A stretch of 14,859 bases of DNA from JAKITW01 sp041598875 (GCA_041598875.1 JBFHXP010000064.1:1-14859); one strand, 5' to 3'. Counted from the first letter of the stretch, positions 6,448 to 14,114 are shown. Made by a program: numbers and translations. The notes: generated by a model from the letters alone, not told the origin.

Positions 6448-7677
6448 ATGGATACGAAAAAAGGGTATTACGGACAGTGGGGCGGCGCCTTTATACCGGA
6501 GGTGCTCTATTCCACCTTTGCCGAGTTGAACACGGAATTTGAAAAGGCCAGGAATGATCCCGCCTTCTGGCAGGAGTATGTGGAGCTTATGTCCACCTAT
6601 TCCTGCCGGCCGACCCCGCTTACCGAGGCGGAAAATCTGAGTCGCCATTTCAAGGGGGCGCGGATTTTCATCAAACGCGAGGATCTGAACCATACCGGTG
6701 CCCACAAGGCCAATAATGTCATGGGCCAGGGCCTTTTAGTGAAACGGATGGGCAAGAAGCGGGTCATTGCCGAGACCGGCGCCGGTCAGCACGGGGTGGC
6801 TACCGCCACCATGGCCGCAAAATTCGGCTTTGACTGCACCATCTATATGGGCGAAGAAGACGTGCAGCGGCAGCGGCCCAATGTCTTCTGGATGGAGAAG
6901 ATGGGCGCCACCGTGGTGCCGGTGACCGACGGGTCCCGTACCTTGAAAGACGCGATTAACCAGGCATTTCGTGACTGGGTATCGAGTATGGATGAGACCC
7001 ATTATGTCATGGGCACGGTCTGCGGCCCCCATCCCTTTCCGGAAATGGTCGCCTGGTTCCAATCGATCATCGGCATTGAGGCCCGTAAACAGATCCTTGC
7101 CCGGACCGGAGGCCTGCCGGCCGCGGTTTACGCCTGTGTGGGCGGCGGATCCAACGCCATGGGTGTTTTCCAGGGTTTTCTTGACGACCGGGATGTCCAG
7201 CTGATTGGCGTGGAGGCGGGCGGCAAGGGTATTGATAGCGGGATGCACGCGTCCCGGCTGGCAAGTCGCGATGCCTCGCCCGGTATCTCCGGGTATAAGA
7301 CGATGTTTCTCCAGAACAGCGACGGCCAGATGCTCGACACCCATTCCGTGGCCGCAGGACTGGATTATATTGGGGTGTCACCGATACTGGCCGATCTGTG
7401 GGAAAAGGGCCGGGTCCGTTTTGCCGCAGCCACTGATTCCGAGGTGATGGAGGCGCTCGATCTGACCATGAAAAAGGAAGGGATTATCCCGGCCCTTGAG
7501 TCCTCCCACGGCTTTGTTCAGGCCTTTAAGGAGGCCCCCGGCTTTTCTCCTGACCAGTCGATCATTATCAATATGTCCGGACGGGGTGACAAGGATATCT
7601 TCACCATAGCCGACGCCTTTGGCGATCCTTCGTGGAAGGAATTTATCGTGGCCCGGGCAAAGGCCTATTCCAGATGA
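6448..7677 (+). CDS. trpB: Tryptophan synthase beta subunit
   Basis: A 409-residue PLP enzyme that joins indole and serine to make tryptophan, working with TrpA in an alpha2-beta2 complex in the cytoplasm. HTGAHKANN carries the PLP lysine at residue 87, and GGGSNA (232-237) is the phosphate-binding loop; both numbers equal those of Salmonella TrpB when the ATG at 6448 is used, which favours this start over the in-frame ATG at 6409. ETGAGQHGVATAT, GPHPFPEMV and NMSGRGDKD are further family motifs. Ribosome binding sites are weak for both starts. trpA follows after 54 bases. No other trp biosynthetic gene is in the window, so the pair stands apart from any trp operon. Repeat islands lie on both sides of the pair. 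Confidence 0.97.
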   Translation: MDTKKGYYGQWGGAFIPEVLYSTFAELNTEFEKARNDPAFWQEYVELMSTYSCRPTPLTEAENLSRHFKGARIFIKREDLNHTGAHKANNVMGQGLLVKRMGKKRVIAETGAGQHGVATATMAAKFGFDCTIYMGEEDVQRQRPNVFWMEKMGATVVPVTDGSRTLKDAINQAFRDWVSSMDETHYVMGTVCGPHPFPEMVAWFQSIIGIEARKQILARTGGLPAAVYACVGGGSNAMGVFQGFLDDRDVQLIGVEAGGKGIDSGMHASRLASRDASPGISGYKTMFLQNSDGQMLDTHSVAAGLDYIGVSPILADLWEKGRVRFAAATDSEVMEALDLTMKKEGIIPALESSHGFVQAFKEAPGFSPDQSIIINMSGRGDKDIFTIADAFGDPSWKEFIVARAKAYSR

Positions 7678-7731
7678 TTCTCTGGTTTTACGCTGCCCAC
7701 TGTATGAAAAAACTCAGACTGAAAAACTCCA

Positions 7732-8502
7732 ATGAATGATTCGCTTAGAGACTCCCTCAGAAAGAGCCTTGGCAGTAAAAAAATTCTGCTCATGACCCAT
7801 ATTGTCCTGGGGTATCCCTCCTTTGCGGTCAACCGCGAGGTGATAGCCCAGATGGTGGCCAACGGGGTGGATGTGATTGAGATGCAGATCCCCTTTTCCG
7901 AGCCGGTGGCTGATGGTCCGGTGATTGTCAAGGCCAACCAGGAGGCGCTTGCCTCCGGTACCACCGTGGCCGGGTGCCTGGAGTTTGCCGCCGAGATGTG
8001 CGCCGCCCATCCCATCCCCTTTCTCTTTATGACCTATTACAACATCCCCTTTAAATACGGGGTGGAGAGGTTTATCGAAAAGGCGCGGGAGATCGGAATC
8101 AAGGGGTTTATCGTCCCGGATCTGCCACCCGAGGAAGGGGCTGAGTATCTCGGGGCCATGAGCCGGGCAGGGCTGGCCCCGATCCAGATATTCGCCCCTA
8201 CCTCCACCGAGGAGCGGATGCGCTATCTTGCTGGAAACGGCAGCGGCTTTATCTACTGCGTGGCCCGACGCGGCGTCACCGGGGGGAAAACGGATTTTGC
8301 CGCTGATTTCAGCTCCTACATGGAACGCTGCCGGCGGGCGACCGATCTCCCCCTTGCTGTTGGTTTCGGTATCCGCGACCGTGCTGATGTCGCCTATCTC
8401 GAGGGCCGGGCCGATATCGCGGTGCTTGGCACCGCGACCATCAAACTGGTGGAAGAACAGGGTGCCGGGGCAGTGGGGCCTTATATCGCTGGATTGCGTT
8501 AG
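7732..8502 (+). CDS. trpA: Tryptophan synthase alpha subunit
   Basis: A 256-residue TIM-barrel lyase that splits indole-3-glycerol phosphate and passes indole to TrpB. The catalytic acids match the Salmonella pair Glu49/Asp60: Glu50 in EMQIPFSEP and Asp61 in VADGP. Later motifs include MTYYN, GFIVPDLPPEE, FAPTSTEERM, the phosphate-binding GFGIRDRADV, and LGTATIK. The N-terminal region (MTHIVLGYPSFAVNREVI) lacks the usual phrase around DP-x-S-E-x-T, so this is a divergent member of the family, though full-length. It lies 54 bases after trpB with no clear ribosome binding site, which suggests translation coupled to trpB or another weak arrangement. The last base of its stop codon is the first base of repeat island B. 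Confidence 0.95.
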   Translation: MNDSLRDSLRKSLGSKKILLMTHIVLGYPSFAVNREVIAQMVANGVDVIEMQIPFSEPVADGPVIVKANQEALASGTTVAGCLEFAAEMCAAHPIPFLFMTYYNIPFKYGVERFIEKAREIGIKGFIVPDLPPEEGAEYLGAMSRAGLAPIQIFAPTSTEERMRYLAGNGSGFIYCVARRGVTGGKTDFAADFSSYMERCRRATDLPLAVGFGIRDRADVAYLEGRADIAVLGTATIKLVEEQGAGAVGPYIAGLR

Positions 8503-8717
8503 TGACAGAGTGACAGAGGGGCAAAGTGACAGAGGGGCAGAGTGACAGAGTTCTCAGCTTGCCAGCCTCCCACAGAGGCAGAAGGCACAGAGGCAGAAGG
8601 CAGAAGGCACAAAGTGACAGAGGGGCAGAGTTTGAGAAAAAAACATTTTTGTCTTCATTTTTTTCATCTCCTCACTCCTTACTCCTCACTTTTCACTTAT
8701 CACTTCTCACTCCTCAC
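8502..8717 (+). repeat. Composite 7-mer/8-mer repeat island, copy B
   Basis: It opens at the last base of the trpA stop codon with six octamers at 8502-8549 (GTGACAGA or GGGGCARA). After a 20-base interruption come more 7- and 8-base units (GGCACAGA, GGCAGAA). The A/T core at 8630-8675 matches the core of copy A at about 43 of 46 positions. The end is seven exact-period heptamers at 8669-8717 (TCCTCAC, TCCTTAC, TTTTCAC, TTATCAC, TTCTCAC). It fills the gap between trpA and the YitT gene and lies in inverted orientation to copy A. Short open frames crossing it are artefacts. Confidence 0.92.
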
Positions 8718-8740
8718 TGTCCTTTCAAACGGTTCGTTGC

Positions 8741-9616
8741 ATGCCCATTGATCTACTCAGAAAGGAACCCCTGACCCTGGCCCGGATCTGCGGCAGCCTT
8801 CTGCTTATCTTTGTCGGCAGCCTGCTCTGTGCCGTGGCTGTTAACGGTATTCTCATCCCCCAGGGGTTTGTCTCCGGAGGGGTCACCGGCCTGGCGATCA
8901 TCATCAATACCGTTTTTCCCGATATTCATACCGCTCTGGCGTACGCCTTGATCAATGTCCCCCTTTTTATTGTTGCCTGGATGGAGGTAGGCCGGCGTTT
9001 TTTTTCCTTCAGCATTGCGGGTCTTCTTTCCCTGGTCGCGGCCCTCTATTATGTCCATATTCCGGTCCCGGTTGAAGACAAGATCCTGAGCGCGCTTCTT
9101 GCCGGCATCCTTACCGGGGCCGGGGCCGGGGTCACCCTTCGTTCCCTGGGTTCCCAGGGAGGGCTGGACATTCTGTCGATTATTCTCCTGCGCCGTTATT
9201 CGATCGGTATCGGCAGCACGACCCTTATTATGAATGCCGTGGTCCTGGGCCTGGTTGTCCTGATCTATTCCCTGGAGGCGGTACTCTATTCCCTGATTGT
9301 CTTCTATGTCGGGACCAAGATTCTTGATCTGGTGGTTACCGGCTTTAACCAGAGAAAGGCGCTTTTCATCATCTCGGGAAAGTATGAAGAGATTGCCCGG
9401 GAGATCTTGAAAAACGTAAGCCTCGGGGTAACCGTGCTTCAAGGGCAGGGAGGCTATTCAGGGGAAAAAGAGGAGGTCCTCTATACCGTTATCCCGTTTC
9501 GCTACCTGGGAGAGATCAAGCGGCTGATCCTGAGGATTGATCCCAAGGCCTTTATTGTGGTGAGCGACACCCGCGAGGTGGTCAACTTCCGGATCGGCAA
9601 CCAACCCCATTGGTAG
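8741..9616 (+). CDS. YitT family membrane protein (DUF161 + DUF2179)
   Basis: A 291-residue inner-membrane protein of the YitT family; the transported compound, if any, is not established. The first 200 or so residues are membrane helices with the family phrases PQGFVSGGVTGLAI and GSQGGLDI. The last 80 or so residues form the soluble C-terminal domain (DUF2179): RKALFIISGKYEEIAREI, GGYSGEKEEVLYTVI and KAFIVVSDTREV. Length and domain order are normal. No good ribosome binding site precedes the ATG, which lies 23 bases after repeat island B, so the island may have replaced the original upstream region. It is transcribed in the same direction as trpBA but is separated from it by the island. Confidence 0.9.
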   Translation: MPIDLLRKEPLTLARICGSLLLIFVGSLLCAVAVNGILIPQGFVSGGVTGLAIIINTVFPDIHTALAYALINVPLFIVAWMEVGRRFFSFSIAGLLSLVAALYYVHIPVPVEDKILSALLAGILTGAGAGVTLRSLGSQGGLDILSIILLRRYSIGIGSTTLIMNAVVLGLVVLIYSLEAVLYSLIVFYVGTKILDLVVTGFNQRKALFIISGKYEEIAREILKNVSLGVTVLQGQGGYSGEKEEVLYTVIPFRYLGEIKRLILRIDPKAFIVVSDTREVVNFRIGNQPHW

Positions 9617-9687
9617 ACAGTTGAAAAGGTCGGCAGGCCCTTATCGGCGGAGGCCATCACCATTGGTATCTCACCCTGATCGTACCA

Positions 9688-9915
9688 TTATTTCTTTTGT
9701 AAAAAATCCTCAGGACCGATACCGGACTGTTTGAGAATGGCCCGAAGGGTTCCTTCCGGTATGTCGCCTGGATGATTAGGTATTGTGGTGTATCTGCCGG
9801 ACTGCTCGTTGTGCCAGATCTCATGACTTCCGGCGGCCTGGCGGTCAAAGGCGAAACCAAACGCTTTGAGCCGCTTAGCTATTTCCCGATATCGGAATCC
9901 GGATAGTCGTCCCAT
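9688..9915 (-). CDS. hicA: HicA family toxin (mRNA interferase)
   Basis: A 75-residue protein with the double-stranded-RNA-binding-like fold of HicA/YcfA toxins, which cleave mRNA when freed from HicB. The family signature is complete: GSHEIW with the catalytic His31, then TTIPNHPGDIPEGTLRAILK and a C-terminal SGI helix. The ATG directly abuts the stop of hicB (TAGATG on the minus strand) and no ribosome binding site is evident, so translation is probably coupled to that of the antitoxin. The antitoxin-first order keeps antitoxin supply ahead of toxin. Confidence 0.9.
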   Translation of the reverse strand: MGRLSGFRYREIAKRLKAFGFAFDRQAAGSHEIWHNEQSGRYTTIPNHPGDIPEGTLRAILKQSGIGPEDFLQKK

Positions 9916-10146
9916 CTACGCGCCGACCACCAAAGCACAATCAAATGAATCCCCGATTACCGGCAATGTCGGATTGTTTCGTCTCTCCGCTTGAGCTTCC
10001 AGTATTTTTCGAGCAACATCACGGGCAATTTCCAAAGTCTCGGTCACTGTGCGGCCCTGCGCCACCAATCCAGGAACATCCTCTGAGGTGGCGAGGTAGA
10101 CGCCTTCTGGTAATTTTTCCACGTGGATATTGATGATTTGTTCCAT
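9916..10146 (-). CDS. hicB: HicB family antitoxin, short form
   Basis: A 76-residue antitoxin of the HicB type, with a partial RNase H-like fold that blocks HicA. The signature is GVYLATSEDVPGLVAQGRTVTETLEIARDVARKIL. There is no room after this domain for the helix-turn-helix or ribbon-helix-helix DNA-binding segment seen in longer HicB proteins, so this one may not repress its own promoter directly. AGGAG lies 9 bases before the ATG. It is the first gene of a two-gene minus-strand unit with hicA. A palindrome at 10183-10201 lies upstream. Confidence 0.88.
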   Translation of the reverse strand: MEQIINIHVEKLPEGVYLATSEDVPGLVAQGRTVTETLEIARDVARKILEAQAERRNNPTLPVIGDSFDCALVVGA

Positions 10147-10182
10147 GACCTTTTTCTCCTATCCTGCTTCATGTGCCAATAA

Positions 10183-10201
10183 GTTTCTCTTCATGAGAAA
10201 C
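10183..10201. promoter_or_regulatory. Perfect inverted repeat upstream of hicBA
   Basis: GTTTCTC (10183-10189) and GAGAAAC (10195-10201) form a perfect 7-bp inverted repeat around TTCAT. It lies 37 bases before the hicB start codon, where a toxin-antitoxin operator is expected. Since this HicB lacks a visible DNA-binding domain, the binding protein is unclear. A chance palindrome or a terminator for the divergent side is possible, though there is no T-tract. Confidence 0.4.
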
Positions 10202-10316
10202 ACGTTTCGAGATTTTTTCCCTGTCACTTGTCGCGTCCGGTACCACTGTGCACATCCTATCCTATCCATTTGCAGTAGACAATACTGAAAAAAGGTGCAA
10301 CAAATAGAGGTGTATT

Positions 10317-10340
10317 ATGGAAGAGCGGTGGCGTGGGTGA
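10317..10340 (+). other. Possible 7-codon upstream ORF of the M28 peptidase gene
   Basis: ATG at 10317 follows AGAGGTG at a good spacing and encodes MEERWRG before a TGA at 10338-10340. It overlaps the GTG proposed as the start of the peptidase gene (10333) and could couple translation to it. The good ribosome binding site belongs to this mini-ORF rather than to the peptidase starts. No protein-level support exists. Confidence 0.3.
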
Positions 10341-11328
10341 CGTTTTTTTTATGGGAGGTCGTGTGGGCCGATCAGCGAAAGTGGTTTTATCTGTTCTGGG
10401 ACTGTGCGCGGTACTCATTTCAGGAGGGGATGTGTGTGCCGAAGAGAGTTGGGGAACGCAAGATATGAATGAGTGCCGGACCAATCTGGCAGCCCATGTC
10501 CGGCAATTGGCCCAGGTGATAGGGGAACGCTCGGTCCGCAGGTATGAAAATCTGGCCGCGGCCGCGGATTACATAGAAGAGAAATGGCGTGAAATCGGAT
10601 ACCGGGTGGAGCGGCAGACCTACCGTTCCGGGATTTTTGCCGTCAGCAATCTTGTGGTGGAGATCTCAGGCGCCGGCACGCACGGTGAAATCGTGGTCAT
10701 CGGCGCCCATTACGACTCGGTTGCCGGATCACCAGGCGCCAATGACAACGCGACCGGGGTGGCCGCTCTGCTGGAGCTTTCCCGCCTCTTTCACAACAAA
10801 AGACCAGCGCGTACCGTCCGTTTTGTCGCCTTTGTCAATGAGGAGCCTCCCTTTTATTACTCTTCCGGGATGGGCAGCCGGGTCTACGCGAAAGCGGCAC
10901 GGAAAAAGGGTGAGAATATCACGGCCATGCTCTCCCTGGAGACCATGGGCTATTTTTCCGATTCCCCGGGCAGCCAACGCTACCCGTTTCCATTGGGATT
11001 TTTTTACCCTGATAGAGGAAACTTCATCGGTTTTGTCGCCAATCTCCGCTCCATGAAATTGGTTGGCCGGGCAGCCGAGCTCTTTCGCCGGAATTCCGAT
11101 TTTCCCCTGCAATGGACCGCGGCTCCCGGGTTTCTCCCGGGAATAGGCTGGTCGGATCACTGGTCTTTCTGGAAAGAGGGGTACCCCGCCTTTATGGTCA
11201 CCGACACCGCGCCCTACCGTTATCCTTTCTATCATTCTCCTTTTGATACCCCTGACAGGATTGATTATGAACGGCTGGCCCGGGTGGTCATGGGATTGGT
11301 CGGGGTTGTTGCGGGGTTGGCGGATTGA
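10333..11328 (+). CDS. Exported M28 family zinc metallopeptidase
   Basis: An M28-type aminopeptidase-like enzyme of 331 residues with a two-zinc site. An N-terminal signal peptide (hydrophobic stretch about 17-30, likely cut after DVCA at 36) sends it to the periplasm or outside. Visible ligands are His126 (GAHYDS), Asp138 (GANDNATG), the catalytic/ligand pair Glu170-Glu171 (VNEEPPF), Glu203 (SLETMGYF) and His301 (YHSPFDTPD). The set is complete, so the enzyme should be active. The start may be GTG at 10333 or ATG at 10351; the second leaves a cleaner signal peptide, but neither has a good ribosome binding site. The final codons GAT TGA lie inside a 54-bp repeat, so the repeat forms the gene's 3' end. 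The natural substrate is unknown. Confidence 0.9.
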   Translation: MGDVFFMGGRVGRSAKVVLSVLGLCAVLISGGDVCAEESWGTQDMNECRTNLAAHVRQLAQVIGERSVRRYENLAAAADYIEEKWREIGYRVERQTYRSGIFAVSNLVVEISGAGTHGEIVVIGAHYDSVAGSPGANDNATGVAALLELSRLFHNKRPARTVRFVAFVNEEPPFYYSSGMGSRVYAKAARKKGENITAMLSLETMGYFSDSPGSQRYPFPLGFFYPDRGNFIGFVANLRSMKLVGRAAELFRRNSDFPLQWTAAPGFLPGIGWSDHWSFWKEGYPAFMVTDTAPYRYPFYHSPFDTPDRIDYERLARVVMGLVGVVAGLAD

Positions 11329-11374
11329 AAACAGCCAGGTGTAGCCATCCGGGAAAAACAGACTTTCCGAACGG
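11321..11374 (+). repeat. 54-bp hairpin repeat, copy 1
   Basis: An ungapped match to 13314-13367 at 48 of 54 positions. It begins CGGATTGAAAACA, continues GTGTAGCCATCCGG and ends as an imperfect hairpin around AAACAGAC. The stop codon of the M28 gene (11326-11328) lies inside it. Both copies sit directly after a metallopeptidase gene and in the same orientation. Confidence 0.88.
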
Positions 11375-11498
11375 CCACGAAATAAGGAAAAATCATTGAC
11401 CGTACCGGGGCTCGCCGGTATCATCGGCTGACTTATAATGAGAACTTTCCCCTCGAACACAGTGCTAACATCCAGGAATGATATACAAAGGAATCCCC

Positions 11499-13268
11499 AT
11501 GAGCGAAGTGAACAAAACACTTAAAACCACCGATATTATCTGGAAAGTTGAAGACCTCTATTCCGGCTACTCCGACCCGGCAATCCAGTCCGATATTGCC
11601 CGGGCCGAGGCTGAGGCCGTTGATATAAACAAAACATACGCGGGCCGGATAGGGGAGTTGTCCGCCAATGAGGTGTTTGCGCTGGTTTCACGGCTGGAAA
11701 AACTCGATAGCACCCTTGGTCGGCTTGCCTGCTTTGCCTTTTTGAACTTTGCCACCGCCACCAACGATCAGCAGGTTTCAGGGTTTCTTCAGAAGATTCG
11801 GGAACTGTCCAGCCGGATCGGCAGAGAGACGGTTTTTTTCGAGCTGGAATGGAATCTGGTCGCTGAGAGCCGGGTCGCGGAACTTCTTGGCGATACGATT
11901 CTTGCGGGGTATCGTCATTATCTTGAAAATGTGCGCAAGTATGCCCCGCATCAACTCTCCCAGCTGGAAGAGAGGCTTCTGCTGGAGCGGGCGCCGGTTG
12001 GGCGCGGCTCGTGGACAACCCTTTTTGAAAAGGTCATGGGCCAGATGAAGTTCGGGGAAACCGGGCGCACCGAGGAAGAGGTGCTTTCCGATCTCTACGA
12101 CAGCGACCGGGAGATACGGGTGAAGGCGGCAGGGGAGTTGACCGACGGGCTTAACGGCCAGATCCATGTCCTCACCCATATCTTCAATACCCTGCTTGCC
12201 GACAAGATGATCAATGACCGCCTCCGGAGCTATCCGTCCTGGGTCTCTTCAATGAACCTTGGCAACGAGCTTGAGGATAAAACCGTTGAGGTGCTCATTG
12301 ACACGGTCACCTCGCGCTACGATATTGTCCAGCGCTATTACCGGGTGAAACGGGATCTGCTCGGCCTGGATGAGCTTGTTGATTATGACCGTTATGCGCC
12401 TCTGCCCCATCTGCCGACCCGGAAAATCGATTGGGAGATGTGCCGCGGGATCGTTCTCACCGCCTTTGAAGGGTTTTCTCCCCGGATGGCGGAGATTGCA
12501 GGATTATTCTTTGAGCGCAACTGGATTCACGCCCCGGTATTTGACGGAAAAAGGGGTGGCGCCTTTGCCCACCCCTGTGTCCCGGAGGTGCATCCCTATG
12601 TGCTGGTCAACTATACCGGCACCATGCGCGATGTCTCTACCGTGGCCCATGAACTGGGGCACGGGGTTCATCAGTATCTGGCGGCAGAGCGCGGCTACTA
12701 CAACAGCGACACCCCGCTGGTATTGGCCGAGACCGCCTCGGTATTTGCCGAGCTGGTCGTGTTCCAGGCTCAATTGAAGCTCCTTTCCAATCCGGATGAG
12801 CGCAGGGCCTTTATCTGCCAGAAACTCGAATCGATTTTTGCCACGGTCTTCCGCCAGATCTCAATGAACCGCTTTGAGGATCTGGTCCATACCAGTCGCA
12901 GGGAGCATGGAGAACTTTCCACCAAGGCCATTTCCGAGCATTGGCTGGCCACCCAGCAGGCGATGTTTGCCGATTCGGTTACCATGAGCAAGGAGTATGC
13001 GATCTGGTGGTCCTATATCCCCCATTTTCTCAGCACCCCGGGCTATGTCTACTCCTACGCATTTGGCGAGCTGCTGGTCCTTGCCCTCTACAATCTCTAT
13101 CAGGAGCAGGGGGAGTCCTTTGTTCCCAGATATCTTGACCTTCTCAAGGCCGGAGGAAGCCAGAGCCCCTATGAACTGCTGAAACCATTTGGTGTTGATC
13201 CCAATGACCGTGAGTTCTGGGTGGGCGGGCTGAAGATCATAGATGAGATGCTGGCTATGGTGGAGTAA
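11499..13268 (+). CDS. M3 family oligoendopeptidase (PepF-like)
   Basis: A 589-residue zinc peptidase that should cleave short peptides in the cytoplasm; no signal peptide is seen. The HEXXH zinc site is HELGH (384-388) in VAHELGHGVHQYL. The third ligand is probably Glu411 in the ETASVFAE motif, 27 residues after the first His, as in PepF-type M3 enzymes. GGAFAHPCVPEVHPYV and GYVYSYAFGELL are further family phrases. Length matches the family. The ATG at 11499 is chosen because AAAGGA lies 7 bases before it; the ATG 21 bases upstream has its purine run too close. TATAAT at 11434-11439 could be a -10 box, but no matching -35 is found. It follows the M28 gene by 170 bases and may work on peptides taken up after extracellular digestion (inference). 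Confidence 0.93.
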   Translation: MSEVNKTLKTTDIIWKVEDLYSGYSDPAIQSDIARAEAEAVDINKTYAGRIGELSANEVFALVSRLEKLDSTLGRLACFAFLNFATATNDQQVSGFLQKIRELSSRIGRETVFFELEWNLVAESRVAELLGDTILAGYRHYLENVRKYAPHQLSQLEERLLLERAPVGRGSWTTLFEKVMGQMKFGETGRTEEEVLSDLYDSDREIRVKAAGELTDGLNGQIHVLTHIFNTLLADKMINDRLRSYPSWVSSMNLGNELEDKTVEVLIDTVTSRYDIVQRYYRVKRDLLGLDELVDYDRYAPLPHLPTRKIDWEMCRGIVLTAFEGFSPRMAEIAGLFFERNWIHAPVFDGKRGGAFAHPCVPEVHPYVLVNYTGTMRDVSTVAHELGHGVHQYLAAERGYYNSDTPLVLAETASVFAELVVFQAQLKLLSNPDERRAFICQKLESIFATVFRQISMNRFEDLVHTSRREHGELSTKAISEHWLATQQAMFADSVTMSKEYAIWWSYIPHFLSTPGYVYSYAFGELLVLALYNLYQEQGESFVPRYLDLLKAGGSQSPYELLKPFGVDPNDREFWVGGLKIIDEMLAMVE

Positions 13269-13278
13269 TTACTTTTGA

Positions 13279-13317
13279 TCCGGAAACGCCACTTTTTCAA
13301 AATTGTCTGTTTCCGGA
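13279..13317 (+). terminator. Hairpin directly after pepF-like gene
   Basis: TCCGGAAAC (13279-13287) and GTTTCCGGA (13309-13317) form a perfect 9-bp stem over a 21-base loop, 10 bases after the stop codon. There is no T-tract after it, so it is at best a weak terminator or an mRNA-stabilising 3' structure. Its arms share the TCCGGAAA core with the neighbouring 54-bp repeat and can pair with that repeat too. Confidence 0.45.
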
Positions 13318-13367
13318 TTGAAAACAACTACGTGTAGCCATCCGGAAAAAACAGACTTTCCGGATGG
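13314..13367 (+). repeat. 54-bp hairpin repeat, copy 2
   Basis: The better-preserved copy of the element at 11321-11374. CCATCCGGAAA (13338-13348) and TTTCCGGATGG (13357-13367) give a perfect 11-bp stem over AAACAGAC. The 5' part CGGATTGAAAACA is unpaired in this fold. It overlaps the last bases of the preceding hairpin. Confidence 0.9.
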
Positions 13368-13400
13368 ACATTAATTACGCTTTTTCGCCATGGACTGAGG

Positions 13401-14036
13401 ATGATGTTTGCACAAAGAAAATGCCCGCAATGCCGGAAGAGCGACACGGTCTCAGCCGAATGGATCTGCTCCCCCCGTGATCGGTTCAATTATTTTTTCG
13501 GGTTTACCCCCCGGATCTGCAATCGGTGCACACTGCGTTTTTTTGTTTTTTCCGAGTGGGCCGCCCCTGGTCTCTGGCTCATCTTTATTTTCCTCTTTGT
13601 CTCTGTTTTTTTTGTTACCCCTGGTGGTTATAGGTTCTATCATGATGAATCTGTTACAGAAAACTCTCAGGTGGAAATCCCTCCATCTGAAGAGGAAAAG
13701 GTCTCTGCTGAGCAGCCGCCTCTTCCAAAAGAGAGTTTCGGCACGGTTGTGGAAAGCATTATCCTCTATGATATGATCGTTGAAGATCCAACCGCTGAAA
13801 TGGCCCCGCAGGCCGTTGAAGTACCCGCGCCGGCAACCGGGTTGGCCATGGCTGTTGCTGAGCTTCCGGCGCCGGTGGAGGAGATTTCGGCGCCTGGGGC
13901 TGAACTGCCCTCTCTTGTTGCCGAACTGCCCGCGCCGGATGCTGAAAAGGATGACCAGGCTGTTGAAGAAAAGAGCGGGCCTGTCCCTCCTCCCCAGGGG
14001 TCGAGGATTCATATCCGGCCGTTGCGTCGGCAATAG
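13401..14036 (+). CDS. Zinc-ribbon/transmembrane protein with Pro-Ala-Glu-rich tail
   Basis: A 211-residue protein I do not recognise. It begins with a probable zinc ribbon (Cys8-x2-Cys11 and Cys40-x2-Cys43) with aromatic, basic residues between. One membrane helix follows at about 57-73. The remainder is a low-complexity tail of Pro, Ala, Glu and Val with imperfect repeats (AELPAP, EISAPGAELP) at about 136-185, ending in a basic IHIRPLRR. The likely topology is zinc ribbon inside and tail outside. GAGG directly abuts the first of two ATGs, so either could start translation. It precedes the LEPR/DUF4347 gene on the same strand after 205 bases; a link to assembly of that surface protein is only a guess. 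Confidence 0.7.
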   Translation: MMFAQRKCPQCRKSDTVSAEWICSPRDRFNYFFGFTPRICNRCTLRFFVFSEWAAPGLWLIFIFLFVSVFFVTPGGYRFYHDESVTENSQVEIPPSEEEKVSAEQPPLPKESFGTVVESIILYDMIVEDPTAEMAPQAVEVPAPATGLAMAVAELPAPVEEISAPGAELPSLVAELPAPDAEKDDQAVEEKSGPVPPPQGSRIHIRPLRRQ

Positions 14037-14114
14037 GAACTCTTCCCCGGTTGTGACCAGGGGGTGCCGTCTTCTCCATATGCCATAAGATTTTTCTACC
14101 GGAAACAAGAGTGC

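Noticed and set aside
6232..6705. Minus-strand ORF of 157 codons
   Set aside because: It runs antisense through the start of trpB and begins in the heptamer array; trpB is certain on the other strand.
7704..7739. An 11-codon frame ending just past the trpA start
   Set aside because: No ribosome binding site and a Lys/Asn-rich short peptide; could couple trpA translation, but chance is as likely.
8526..8774. Short plus-strand ORFs between trpA and the YitT gene
   Set aside because: They translate repeat island B and have repeat-like peptides similar to those of island A.
11396..11439. TTGACC and TATAAT upstream of the pepF-like gene as a promoter
   Set aside because: The spacing is 32 bases, too long for one sigma-70 promoter; only the -10-like box is notable.
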